From positions 1-6,290 of the forward strand of contig CANMGM010000139.1 in NCBI GenBank assembly GCA_947497195.1: a DNA stretch of 6,290 nucleotides. Reading direction: 5' to 3'. The DNA is from Bacteroidota bacterium. Lineage in GTDB: Bacteria; Bacteroidota; Bacteroidia; M30B66. A program made the position numbers and the translations under genes. A model generated the notes under the pieces. It had not been told where the DNA came from. It made no database searches and worked only from the letters and a program-made list of their open reading frames with translations. Shown in pieces: positions 1 through 6,290 of this stretch. How positions within the stretch are numbered: position 1 is the first letter of the stretch; the number at the start of each line of letters is the position of its first letter.

Positions 1-2905
1 CGAATGCTGCATCGGTTGGTGCAAACAAAGTCAATGATGCATCGATGTTATCCAAGGCTCCATCAAGTTCGGCCAACAATACCAATGATTCTAAGGTGTT
101 ATGAACCTCGCTGTTTACAACGATATCCCAAACTGTAGTGTCTGGCTCTGGTGTTGGTGGTACCAATACCGCATCGATTACGTGTACTACTCCGTTATCG
201 GCTAAGATATCAGCGATGATAACCTGTGCATCGTTAATGAATACGTTGCCACCTGTGATGCTTACTGTTACCGATTCACCATTCAAGGTTACGATTTGCT
301 GACCATCTGAAAGATCAGTGCTCAATGCCTGTGAACCAACTACGTGGTAAAGTAGAATTTGAGCTAACGCGCCAGTTGGATCTGCAACTAATGCATCAAC
401 AACAGACTGCGGCAAATTGGTAAATGCTGCGTCTGTTGGTGCAAATAATGTTAATGGTCCTGGTCCAGCTAAGGCTCCATCTAATCCGGCAAGCGTTACA
501 AGTGTTTCAAGTGTGTTGTGAACTTCACTATTAACAACAACATCCCAAATCGTAGAATCCTGCTCGATTTGAGTAGAAAATGAGAGAACAGGACAACCTT
601 CAGCGCTTCCATTTTCATTAACCGGAACAATTTGATAGAAATAGGTAGTATTGAATGCAAGCGTAGGAACGAATGAATTCGTAGAAATTCCTGAAGCAAC
701 CAATTCAGGGGTAGATGATGTTCCAAAATAAACATCATAACCCGTAGTATTTGTTGAACCTGCTACCCACGTAAGTTCTGATGTAACGAGGACACCGGAG
801 GCGCCATCAGCAGGACTAAGATTGTTTGCACAGGATGGAATCCCTGATAATGGAACACAATTGATTGTGGCACTCCAACCGGGTGCCGTAATCACCTCAT
901 CTGAAAGAAATGCAAACGTTAGAGCTCCCTCAGGATTCGTAGCAGTAACGGTACCTGGAGAATTCGTACCATTGTAAACACCCAGAATCGCACCATTTTC
1001 GTCGGCACCATCTACTATAAGTAGCAAATCAAAACCATCTTCAAGTTCAAATGCATTGAATGTTGCCTGAACTGCTGAATTTGGACTATCTGGGAAAATT
1101 GTAAATACCAAGGTATCAGAACTGAAATAGTCGCCATTCACGCCACCCGGATCTGCAAAAGTGCCGGAACAAGCATTAACACTGCCGTTTACCATCACTA
1201 TTTCGTTCGAGTTATCAGTAGTGGTGAAAGATCTCACCGGACACCCTTCGGCACTTCCGGCTGAGTTCGATGGAACAATCTGATAATAGTACGTAGTTAA
1301 TGGCAGAAGTGCTCCTGGATCATAAGATAATCCTGACTGACCCTCTGAAGCCAAACCGGGTGTTTCTGAAGTTCCAAAATAAACATCATAGCCAGTAGGC
1401 TGACCTGTTCCAGTAACCCAAGTAAGTTGCTGGTTTAAGGCAACCTGAACTGCGGCATCTTCGAGGTTATATGAATCGGCACATGAAGGAAGTTCTGATT
1501 GAACGTTTTCGAAATTAACACTGAAATATCTAATTGTTCCTGTGCTTCCGGCCTGATCGTCACATACACGGAGTCTCCAGATTCCATTTGGATTAGAGCC
1601 ATCATTTAAATCAGCTAAATCACCTTCAGGCAGATAATTCCCTATGAACGGAGCAGTTGCCGTTGCGATTGTATTGCTTGAAGACATGGTAAATCGAACG
1701 AAACTATCGCACGAATCGATAGAGAAGGTACCATAATTGGATCCATTACCACCATTGTCTGTCGATAATTCAACAATAGCACCATTAGGTGCCTCAAGAA
1801 AAATATCCAAATCTGCAGCCCTACCATGATCAATAACAACATCTACAGAACTGATTATTTGACCTGTACCTAAGGCAGTACCTAAACCAGTAACCGAAAC
1901 AGCAGATAAAGTATTATTCGGACAAGCATTGTCTGATATTGCGGTTGTTAAGCCACAAATTGTTGAGAAATTTAATCCTGAAGGCGGGCCGGGAGGATCT
2001 GCAGTGAAAGAAACACCGTAATCTTCGGCCTCACCAAATTGGTAAGATGTACATGGATCCATTTGCCCGCCAGACACAGGAATTGTGAAAGTCATTCGAA
2101 CACGCATGCGCGTATTTCCTAATAGAGCATTGGATGGTGTAGTAAAATTAATCGACCCCGTAGCTCCGGGAGAAACTGAGGTCTGACCGAGTAATTCGTC
2201 GCTAGTAAAAGTTAAATCCTGATTGTAATCTATCCAAGCCGCTACGATTTCAGCAAAATCGGGGTTGTTTTGTACCTGCAATGTATATTGGGTATTGGCT
2301 TGGAGTGCAGTTGAAATATTTGTAAAGTTATTGAAAGAAGAACCGGTAGAAGAACCAGTGTTCAAATTTGAGATTGACCCCAGCGTAACACCATCAATAT
2401 AATCGCCATTTGCTGTTCCAACGGCATATTGAGGTGTGCAGTAAGCAGTTGTTGGACCGGTAGAAATTAGTGTTACAACAACTTCACCACAGTCAAATGT
2501 ACTCGTAGTTGATGTACAGGTATTTCCCGGACCGGTTTGATCGAGTAAAATTCTGTAACTACCCGTGGTTGAAGGCGTAAAATCAAGCTGAGCACGAGTT
2601 CCGCAAAAGTCATCATTAAACGCAGCCGAACTTCCTCCTGATGCATTTGGATAAACTGTGATGCGTGTATCAACGATATCTGTGCTACCGCAAGAAGACA
2701 AGCGGTATGTATTGCCCGCAACCATGTTGGTAACAACATAGTATTCTCCGCCGAAAATACAAATACCGGAACCCACGGATGCACCAATTGTGGTAGGAGC
2801 AGCATAGGTAAAAAACAATGTATTGTCATTCGGGCATTGCGCTTTTGCCAGCGAGCCCCAAAATGCCAACATCAAAAAGAAAACTGAACGGAAGAAGTTT
2901 TTCAT
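1..2905 (-). CDS. Large secreted multidomain adhesin-like protein (PPC-like, GEVED, P, FN3-like, CUB, FN3-like, FAS1, FAS1), C-terminus outside window
   Basis: The frame is open from the ATG at 2905 to the left edge: 968 codons, no stop, C-terminus missing. Residues 1-22 form a signal peptide (KNFFR start, hydrophobic core, cleavage at AKA|Q). Residues 23-150 look like a PPC-type beta-sandwich. A GEVED domain spans about 155-299 (WIDYN, TRMRVRM, GEAEDY at 291-296). A proprotein convertase P domain spans about 317-468 (GIWRLRVCDD, then GSTGTI). FN3-like repeats lie at about 472-563 and 689-778, and a CUB domain at about 569-684 (Cys579, Cys683, GW before INC). One full FAS1 domain spans about 785-917 (FAPTDAAF at 821-828, YH at 853-854); a second begins near 923 and is cut after its own FAPTDAAF. 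No catalytic domain is visible. The likely role is adhesion or matrix binding at the cell surface. Such proteins often end in a type IX sorting domain, but that end is not visible. An in-frame ATG at 2929 would add eight residues; 2905 gives the cleaner signal peptide. Domain calls are from memory of motifs. Confidence 0.9.
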   Translation of the reverse strand, partial: MKNFFRSVFFLMLAFWGSLAKAQCPNDNTLFFTYAAPTTIGASVGSGICIFGGEYYVVTNMVAGNTYRLSSCGSTDIVDTRITVYPNASGGSSAAFNDDFCGTRAQLDFTPSTTGSYRILLDQTGPGNTCTSTTSTFDCGEVVVTLISTGPTTAYCTPQYAVGTANGDYIDGVTLGSISNLNTGSSTGSSFNNFTNISTALQANTQYTLQVQNNPDFAEIVAAWIDYNQDLTFTSDELLGQTSVSPGATGSINFTTPSNALLGNTRMRVRMTFTIPVSGGQMDPCTSYQFGEAEDYGVSFTADPPGPPSGLNFSTICGLTTAISDNACPNNTLSAVSVTGLGTALGTGQIISSVDVVIDHGRAADLDIFLEAPNGAIVELSTDNGGNGSNYGTFSIDSCDSFVRFTMSSSNTIATATAPFIGNYLPEGDLADLNDGSNPNGIWRLRVCDDQAGSTGTIRYFSVNFENVQSELPSCADSYNLEDAAVQVALNQQLTWVTGTGQPTGYDVYFGTSETPGLASEGQSGLSYDPGALLPLTTYYYQIVPSNSAGSAEGCPVRSFTTTDNSNEIVMVNGSVNACSGTFADPGGVNGDYFSSDTLVFTIFPDSPNSAVQATFNAFELEDGFDLLLIVDGADENGAILGVYNGTNSPGTVTATNPEGALTFAFLSDEVITAPGWSATINCVPLSGIPSCANNLSPADGASGVLVTSELTWVAGSTNTTGYDVYFGTSSTPELVASGISTNSFVPTLAFNTTYFYQIVPVNENGSAEGCPVLSFSTQIEQDSTIWDVVVNSEVHNTLETLVTLAGLDGALAGPGPLTLFAPTDAAFTNLPQSVVDALVADPTGALAQILLYHVVGSQALSTDLSDGQQIVTLNGESVTVSITGGNVFINDAQVIIADILADNGVVHVIDAVLVPPTPEPDTTVWDIVVNSEVHNTLESLVLLAELDGALDNIDASLTLFAPTDAAF

Positions 2906-2925
2906 GTGTTGTGATTGAAGTGTGA

Positions 2926-2939
2926 ACATATATATATGT
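2926..2939. repeat. 14-bp perfect AT-rich palindrome between the two secreted-protein genes
   Basis: ACATATATATATGT equals its own reverse complement. It fills much of the 35-base gap between the small gene's stop and the large gene's start. It is alternating AT in a low-complexity context, so it may be chance. It has no loop or T-run and does not look like a terminator. Confidence 0.4.
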
Positions 2940-2940
2940 A

Positions 2941-3258
2941 TTATGGCTTATCGGTCGTTTTCGGACGACGAAGCTTACGGTTAGTAATTCGATTATCAAT
3001 CAGATATTGCTGATAAACTGCCTGATTTGATTCTATCCAACGTGCTTTAGCCTGCTGATAGGCGCGCTCATCAGCCTCCTGGTTACCGGTAGCAACAAAG
3101 GCAGGGAAGCCCGGAATCGACACGTATTTAATTTCACGTGAGCCAGAAACTTGTTGGCTAGTACGATTGGAACCATTGCTTTGCGCTTGAGAGAGAATGG
3201 GAAGCCCCAACAATAAGCTAAAGACTAAAAATCGTTTGAATCGAAATCGCTGTTTCAT
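2941..3258 (-). CDS. Small secreted protein of unknown function (105 aa)
   Basis: I do not recognise a named family. The frame can be read from an ATG at 3324, but the ATG at 3258 is preferred. It starts a textbook signal peptide (MKQRFRFKR, then a Leu/Phe-rich core, cleavage at SQA|Q after residue 25), and the predicted promoter lies between the two starts. The mature part is about 80 residues. It begins with a Ser/Asn/Gln-rich stretch, continues with IKYVSIPGFPAFVATGN, then a polar, probably helical segment with evenly spaced Ala, Tyr and Trp (EADERAYQQAKARWIESN). It ends in a very basic tail (NRKLRRPKTTDKP). There is no lipobox and no second membrane segment, so it is probably periplasmic or exported. 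It lies 35 bases upstream of the large secreted protein on the same strand with no visible terminator between, so co-transcription is likely. A function linked to that protein is only inference from position. Confidence 0.75.
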   Translation of the reverse strand: MKQRFRFKRFLVFSLLLGLPILSQAQSNGSNRTSQQVSGSREIKYVSIPGFPAFVATGNQEADERAYQQAKARWIESNQAVYQQYLIDNRITNRKLRRPKTTDKP

Positions 3259-3288
3259 AAAGAGTTGAATGTTAGTATTTGTTTCAAA

Positions 3289-3306
3289 TTGCATTATACA
3301 ATGCAA
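3289..3306. promoter_or_regulatory. Inverted repeat, 7-bp arms with 4-base spacer, at the predicted transcript start of the small secreted gene
   Basis: TTGCATT, spacer ATAC, AATGCAA: the arms are perfectly complementary. The repeat lies 30-48 bases upstream of the preferred start at 3258 and directly downstream of the TAnnTTTG match at 3312-3319. It would therefore sit at or next to the transcription start. It could be a dimeric regulator's operator, or a stem-loop at the 5' end of the mRNA. The role is inference; the symmetry is seen directly. Confidence 0.4.
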
Positions 3307-3311
3307 GTGAG

Positions 3312-3319
3312 CAAAAATA
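3312..3319 (-). promoter_or_regulatory. Candidate Bacteroidota -7 promoter element for the minus-strand secreted-protein pair
   Basis: On the minus strand this reads TATTTTTG, a full match to the Bacteroidota -7 consensus TAnnTTTG. Transcription would start near 3307, giving a leader of about 50 bases before the ATG at 3258. I see no good TTTG or TTG partner about 19 bases upstream, and the region is A/T-rich, so a chance match is possible. Confidence 0.4.
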
Positions 3320-3395
3320 TTCATTTATCTAGGATAAAAAAATTTTGCTGAAAAATATTTGATTTATATATATTACTGATATCGTATTAGTTAGA

Positions 3396-3554
3396 TTAAT
3401 GCCAATCGTATTGTTCACAAATTGCTGTTAAAAACCCTACACGTAAGGTTTCAAATAAATTCAAAATAATATCGTCTACAGCATCTTCTAATGCGCTAAA
3501 ACTTAAATCTGAAATTTTAATGAATATGGATATCTTTGCCCGCCATTTAAACAC
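3396..3554 (-). pseudogene. Cryptic minus-strand reading frame with coding-like composition, no ATG; possible gene remnant
   Basis: Between a stop overlapping the yidC start and a TAA at 3396-3398, the minus strand has 52 open codons. The only start-like codon at the upstream end is GTG, and there is no in-frame ATG. The second half reads like a real protein C-terminus, with acidic and hydrophobic residues alternating (LEDAVDDIILNLFETLRV, then GFLTAICEQYDWH). G and C are clearly more frequent at first codon positions than at third, as expected of coding sequence in an AT-rich region. I do not recognise a family. The candidate yidC promoter lies inside this frame, so it may be the decayed 3' end of a gene displaced by rearrangement. 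It may also be chance. Confidence 0.25.
3508..3538 (+). promoter_or_regulatory. Candidate Bacteroidota-type promoter for yidC
   Basis: TATCTTTG at 3531-3538 fits the -7 consensus TAnnTTTG exactly. A weaker TCTG at 3508-3511 sits 19 bases upstream, where the -33 TTTG element is expected. Transcription would start near 3543, leaving a leader of only about 14 bases before the ATG at 3557. That leader has no Shine-Dalgarno sequence, as is usual in this phylum. Confidence 0.6.
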
Positions 3555-3556
3555 CT

Positions 3557-5356
3557 ATGGATAGAAATTCGCTGATTGGACTGCTCTTAATCGGAGTTAT
3601 CATGATTGCCTCGACATATTATTTTAAGCCCGAGCCCGCGGCTCCTGAGGTAGTGAAGAAAACACAGGTCGACAGCTCCAAAGCCACACAAGAGCAAAGA
3701 CAGTTAAAGGATGCTTCAGCAACAGCAATAGCACCAACGACAGAAGCCGGAGTTAATTTGTGGAACGCACCTACAATAGAGCGTGCTGCATCAGACACAT
3801 TTATCCTTGAAAACGAAAAGATTAAAATCTACTTTCTTGCCAAAGGGGGTATGCCGGTTCAAGCAGAACTGAAGGAGCACCTAACCTGGCAGAAAAAAAC
3901 GCTCACACTGTTCGATAACAACCAACTCTATTTTCGCTTTCCGGCATATTTAGGTATCGACGGAACCAATCAGATTCAATTCGTCCCAAAACCGATAAAT
4001 AACAATCAACTGGAGTTTAATGCACAAGCCTCCGATGGAAGTACTATTGCACTGAAATGGACATTGAAGCCCAACTCCTACCAGGCTTCGCTCGAATCGG
4101 GTTTTAATTTCAAGGAGAATTCCCCTGCAATTGCTTCCTCAAACGTAAACCTACGTTGGATTTCCAATGCCCCCGGCAAAGAGAAAAACCGCCAGAACGA
4201 ACGCGATAACGCTACCGTGTATTACAAATCTGCCAGTACGGGTGAGGTAGATAAACTGAATCCACTCGGATTAGATAGCCTTGCTGCACCCGAACATTTT
4301 TCGTGGATTGCCTTCAAACAACAATTCTTCACTTCAGCAATTTTGCCTCAAAAACCTTTACTTTCGGGCGGTTTAATTTCTACTCGTTCGGGTTCAAGTG
4401 CTGAGGATGTTAAAACATTCACAGCGAACTTCAACATCGACCAAAAACTTTCCGACAGAACGCCGCTTAAAATCGATTTCTATTTCGGACCAACACACTA
4501 CAGTACATTAAAGGAAGCTGGACAGGATCTGCAGCTCCAAATTCCGCTCGGATGGGGCATCTTTGGCTGGGTAAATAAATTCCTCGTAATCCCGGTGTTT
4601 AACTGGCTCGATACCTATGGGTTGAATTACGGAATTGTAATTCTTTTCCTCACCATTATCATCAAATTAATCCTTTTCCCATTTCAGTTTAAATCTTATC
4701 TCTCGCAGGCTAAAATGCGCGTCTTAAAGCCCGAAATGGATGAATTAAACAAGAAGTACGAAAACGAAGATCCGCTGAAAAAGCAGCAGGCACTGATGGC
4801 CTTATATAAAGAAGCTGGCGTTAATCCTTTGGGCGGATGTTTCCCTTTGTTACTGCAGCTTCCGATTCTGCTCGCCATGTTCAATTTCTTCCCGAACGCG
4901 ATCGAATTACGCCAACAGTCGTTCCTTTGGGCAGACGACCTTTCGACATTCGATTCGATTCTAACCTTACCATTCAGCATTCCTGTTTACGGCGACCATG
5001 TAAGTCTTTTTGCTTTACTCATGACCATTTCAACCATCATTTACACCATGATGAACAACTCGCTTTCGGTACAAAACGAGCAAATGAAACAAATGAAATG
5101 GATGATGTACCTCATGCCGGTTGTGTTCCTCCTGGTTTTGAACAGCTACGCAGCCGGACTGAATTATTATTATTTCTTGGCGAACATCATCACGTTCGGG
5201 CAGCAGTTTGCCTTCACAAAATTGGTTGATGAGAAAAAGATACACGCGAAAATACAGGCGAATAAACTAAAACCGGCTTCGCAAAAAACTTCTTCATTCC
5301 AGCAAAAGCTCGAAGAAATGGCGAAGAAACGGGGCTACAATCCGCCGAAGAAATAA
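3557..5356 (+). CDS. yidC: Membrane protein insertase YidC
   Basis: This is a complete 599-residue YidC/Oxa1/Alb3 protein, the usual length for Bacteroidota. It inserts and folds inner-membrane proteins, alone or with SecYEG. An N-terminal membrane anchor (about 5-22) is followed by a polar linker and a large periplasmic P1 domain (about 65-325). The conserved core starts at GWGIFGWVNKFLVIPVFNWL (332-351), followed by membrane segments at about 356-376, 426-446, 482-498, 516-532 and 535-552. A charged cytoplasmic helical hairpin lies between the second and third segments (about 380-422), and GVNPLGGCFPLLLQLPI is at 421-437. Lys370, in IIIKLILFPF, falls where E. coli has the hydrophilic-groove Arg366 (IIRGIMYPL). 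The tail (about 558-599) is Lys-rich and could contact the ribosome. The start is fixed by the MDRNSLIG opening and the promoter just upstream. It is transcribed divergently from the secreted-protein pair and converges with the antiporter gene, so it appears monocistronic here. Confidence 0.97.
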   Translation: MDRNSLIGLLLIGVIMIASTYYFKPEPAAPEVVKKTQVDSSKATQEQRQLKDASATAIAPTTEAGVNLWNAPTIERAASDTFILENEKIKIYFLAKGGMPVQAELKEHLTWQKKTLTLFDNNQLYFRFPAYLGIDGTNQIQFVPKPINNNQLEFNAQASDGSTIALKWTLKPNSYQASLESGFNFKENSPAIASSNVNLRWISNAPGKEKNRQNERDNATVYYKSASTGEVDKLNPLGLDSLAAPEHFSWIAFKQQFFTSAILPQKPLLSGGLISTRSGSSAEDVKTFTANFNIDQKLSDRTPLKIDFYFGPTHYSTLKEAGQDLQLQIPLGWGIFGWVNKFLVIPVFNWLDTYGLNYGIVILFLTIIIKLILFPFQFKSYLSQAKMRVLKPEMDELNKKYENEDPLKKQQALMALYKEAGVNPLGGCFPLLLQLPILLAMFNFFPNAIELRQQSFLWADDLSTFDSILTLPFSIPVYGDHVSLFALLMTISTIIYTMMNNSLSVQNEQMKQMKWMMYLMPVVFLLVLNSYAAGLNYYYFLANIITFGQQFAFTKLVDEKKIHAKIQANKLKPASQKTSSFQQKLEEMAKKRGYNPPKK

Positions 5357-5359
5357 AGA

Positions 5360-6290
5360 TTATTGCTGGTTTAGCATCTCAATGTTCTGTCGTGATGCAA
5401 AAACAACGAGCCGATCGCCCAATTTAATCTGCATGTGTGGTTCAGGATGTGTAATAACATCTGCAACCCGACGAATTGCTAAAACACTGAGCTTTCCGCC
5501 AAAGCTTTTCTCGACCGATGCGATGCTTGAGTCGATATACGACGAGCCCTGCTTAATCTGAACCGAAACCAGTTCCATGCCCGGCAATTCGAGGTTGATA
5601 TCGGGGATACCCTGCTGCTCATAGCGAATCGTGCGTTCCATCGTGTAGTTGAGCTGGCGCAATCGCTCAACTTGATCTTCGATATCTTTACCCGAAACCT
5701 GATATTTTTGCAAAAGACGGATTCCCATTTCAATGGAATTTTCAAACTTTTCACTTACCAATTCACTGGCACCTGCATCATACAATTTAAAGAAATCTTC
5801 AGCAGCAGGGGCAAAAGCCAGAATGCGGCAACGATCGGATATCGCTCTTACAGCTCCAATAACCAATTCTAACTCGTTTGTATCGTGCAGCGTTAAAACC
5901 ACTAGCCTTGCCGACTGCACGCCGGCATGTTTCAGAATTTCGGGTTTGCGCGCATTACCGTACAATACCGAATCTCCGGTACGTCGACGCGCATGGATAA
6001 TCGCTTCAGGATCGTTATCAATTGCGACGAACGGAATTTTCGCCATGCGCATCATTTTGCTCAGCACCTTGCCTTTTTCGTTGAAGCCAATCACAACAAC
6101 ATGATCGCTCAACGATAGCGGCGTCTTACCACTCGGAGCATCTGGGATAATCCGCTTTGTATCGATGTTTTTCACATAGCGGGCGAGAAAGGAAAGGACT
6201 TTACTTACAACTACATCGGCCTGTTCAATCACAAAGGGCGTTAATCCCATACTTAAGACCGAAATAGACAGGAACAACTGATAATTATCG
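5360..6290 (-). CDS. CPA2-family monovalent cation:proton antiporter, KefB/KefC-like, C-terminal part
   Basis: The frame is open to the right edge, so the N-terminus and most of the membrane domain are missing; 309 codons plus the stop are visible. The first residues (DNYQLFLSISVLSMGLTPFVI) match the last transmembrane helix of CPA2 exchangers, which swap K+ or Na+ for protons across the inner membrane. After a linker, a TrkA_N (RCK_N) Rossmann domain spans about 63-178 of the visible part, with strand VVVIGF, the acidic end of strand two (AIDND) and the YGNARKPEIL segment. A TrkA_C (RCK_C) domain spans about 236-305 (MELVSVQI, then LGDRLVVFAS). A probable helical linker lies between them (about 180-230). 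The nucleotide loop reads GFNEKG, with Asn70 in place of the usual central Gly of GxGxxG. A TTG at 6277 could be mistaken for a start, but homology continues upstream to the edge. The stop lies 3 bases from the yidC stop. KefB, KefC and YbaL subtypes cannot be separated from this part. Confidence 0.92.
   Translation of the reverse strand, partial: DNYQLFLSISVLSMGLTPFVIEQADVVVSKVLSFLARYVKNIDTKRIIPDAPSGKTPLSLSDHVVVIGFNEKGKVLSKMMRMAKIPFVAIDNDPEAIIHARRRTGDSVLYGNARKPEILKHAGVQSARLVVLTLHDTNELELVIGAVRAISDRCRILAFAPAAEDFFKLYDAGASELVSEKFENSIEMGIRLLQKYQVSGKDIEDQVERLRQLNYTMERTIRYEQQGIPDINLELPGMELVSVQIKQGSSYIDSSIASVEKSFGGKLSVLAIRRVADVITHPEPHMQIKLGDRLVVFASRQNIEMLNQQ

Larger units (their letters stand above)
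3259..3556. other. Divergent intergenic region between the small secreted gene and yidC
   Basis: This AT-rich stretch of 298 bases separates two divergent transcription units. It contains the two candidate promoters, the inverted repeat at 3289-3306 and the cryptic minus-strand frame at 3396-3554. The part at 3320-3395 is very AT-rich, with no structure I can support. I see no tRNA, riboswitch or terminator hairpin. Confidence 0.7.

Noticed and set aside
496..738. An 80-codon minus-strand ORF
   Set aside because: It overlaps the second FN3-like repeat and the first FAS1 domain in another frame; no signal peptide or motif.
1642..1842. A 66-codon minus-strand ORF
   Set aside because: It is a shadow of the P domain coding region.
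2473..2829. A 118-codon minus-strand ORF
   Set aside because: It is out of frame with the large secreted protein, whose domain-bearing frame runs unbroken through the same bases. The alternative product is a low-sense mix of Leu, Val and His.
2834..2850. Possible lipoprotein signal in the large protein (AKAQC)
   Set aside because: The residues before Cys24 do not fit a lipobox (Leu-Ala/Ser-Gly/Ala-Cys); a standard signal peptidase I site at AKA|Q fits better.
3259..3324. Longer N-terminus for the small secreted protein (ATG at 3324)
   Set aside because: It would place 22 residues ahead of a complete signal peptide and would start upstream of the predicted transcription start.
3381..3412. 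Direct repeat of ATCGTATT, 24 bases apart
   Set aside because: Eight bases repeated once in AT-rich DNA is expected by chance, and no further copies are spaced regularly.
4696..4980. A 94-codon minus-strand ORF antisense to yidC
   Set aside because: Antisense shadow of the conserved YidC core; no promoter or recognisable motif.
4837..5229. A 130-codon plus-strand ORF inside yidC
   Set aside because: It overlaps conserved YidC membrane segments in another frame. The product is rich in His, Arg and Phe without domain structure.
5733..6104. A 123-codon plus-strand ORF opposite the antiporter
   Set aside because: Antisense to the TrkA_N domain, whose frame is clearly the real one.
6275..6277. 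TTG at 6277 as start of the antiporter gene
   Set aside because: The frame stays open to the edge and the residues before it (DNYQ) continue the last membrane helix typical of the family, so the gene is truncated by the window.

Overview
The window comes from a Bacteroidota chromosome, probably a Flavobacteriales-like lineage, though the class is not settled. The evidence is a YidC of about 600 residues with the phylum's MDRNS-type start, a secreted protein built from GEVED, P, CUB and FAS1 domains, promoter matches to the phylum's TAnnTTTG element, and no clear Shine-Dalgarno sequences.

Layout. Bases 1-2905 (minus strand) hold the first 968 codons of a very large secreted multidomain protein that runs off the left edge. 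After a 35-base gap, bases 2941-3258 (minus) encode a small secreted protein of unknown function that probably heads the same transcript. Bases 3259-3556 are a divergent intergenic region. It holds a candidate yidC promoter, a candidate promoter and palindrome for the minus-strand pair, and a minus-strand reading frame without an ATG (3396-3554) that looks coding and may be a gene remnant. Bases 3557-5356 (plus) are a complete yidC. Bases 5360-6290 (minus) are the C-terminal half of a KefB/KefC-like CPA2 cation:proton antiporter with TrkA_N and TrkA_C domains, cut by the right edge. It converges on yidC with a 3-base gap.

Functionally these are three separate units: a surface or secreted adhesin-like module (two minus-strand genes), the core inner-membrane insertase, and an ion/pH homeostasis transporter. 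I see no defence system, mobile element, CRISPR array, tRNA or rRNA. I did not find a convincing new system. The points most worth a second look are the cryptic frame at 3396-3554, the small secreted gene with a palindrome at its predicted transcript start, and the domain mosaic of the large secreted protein.
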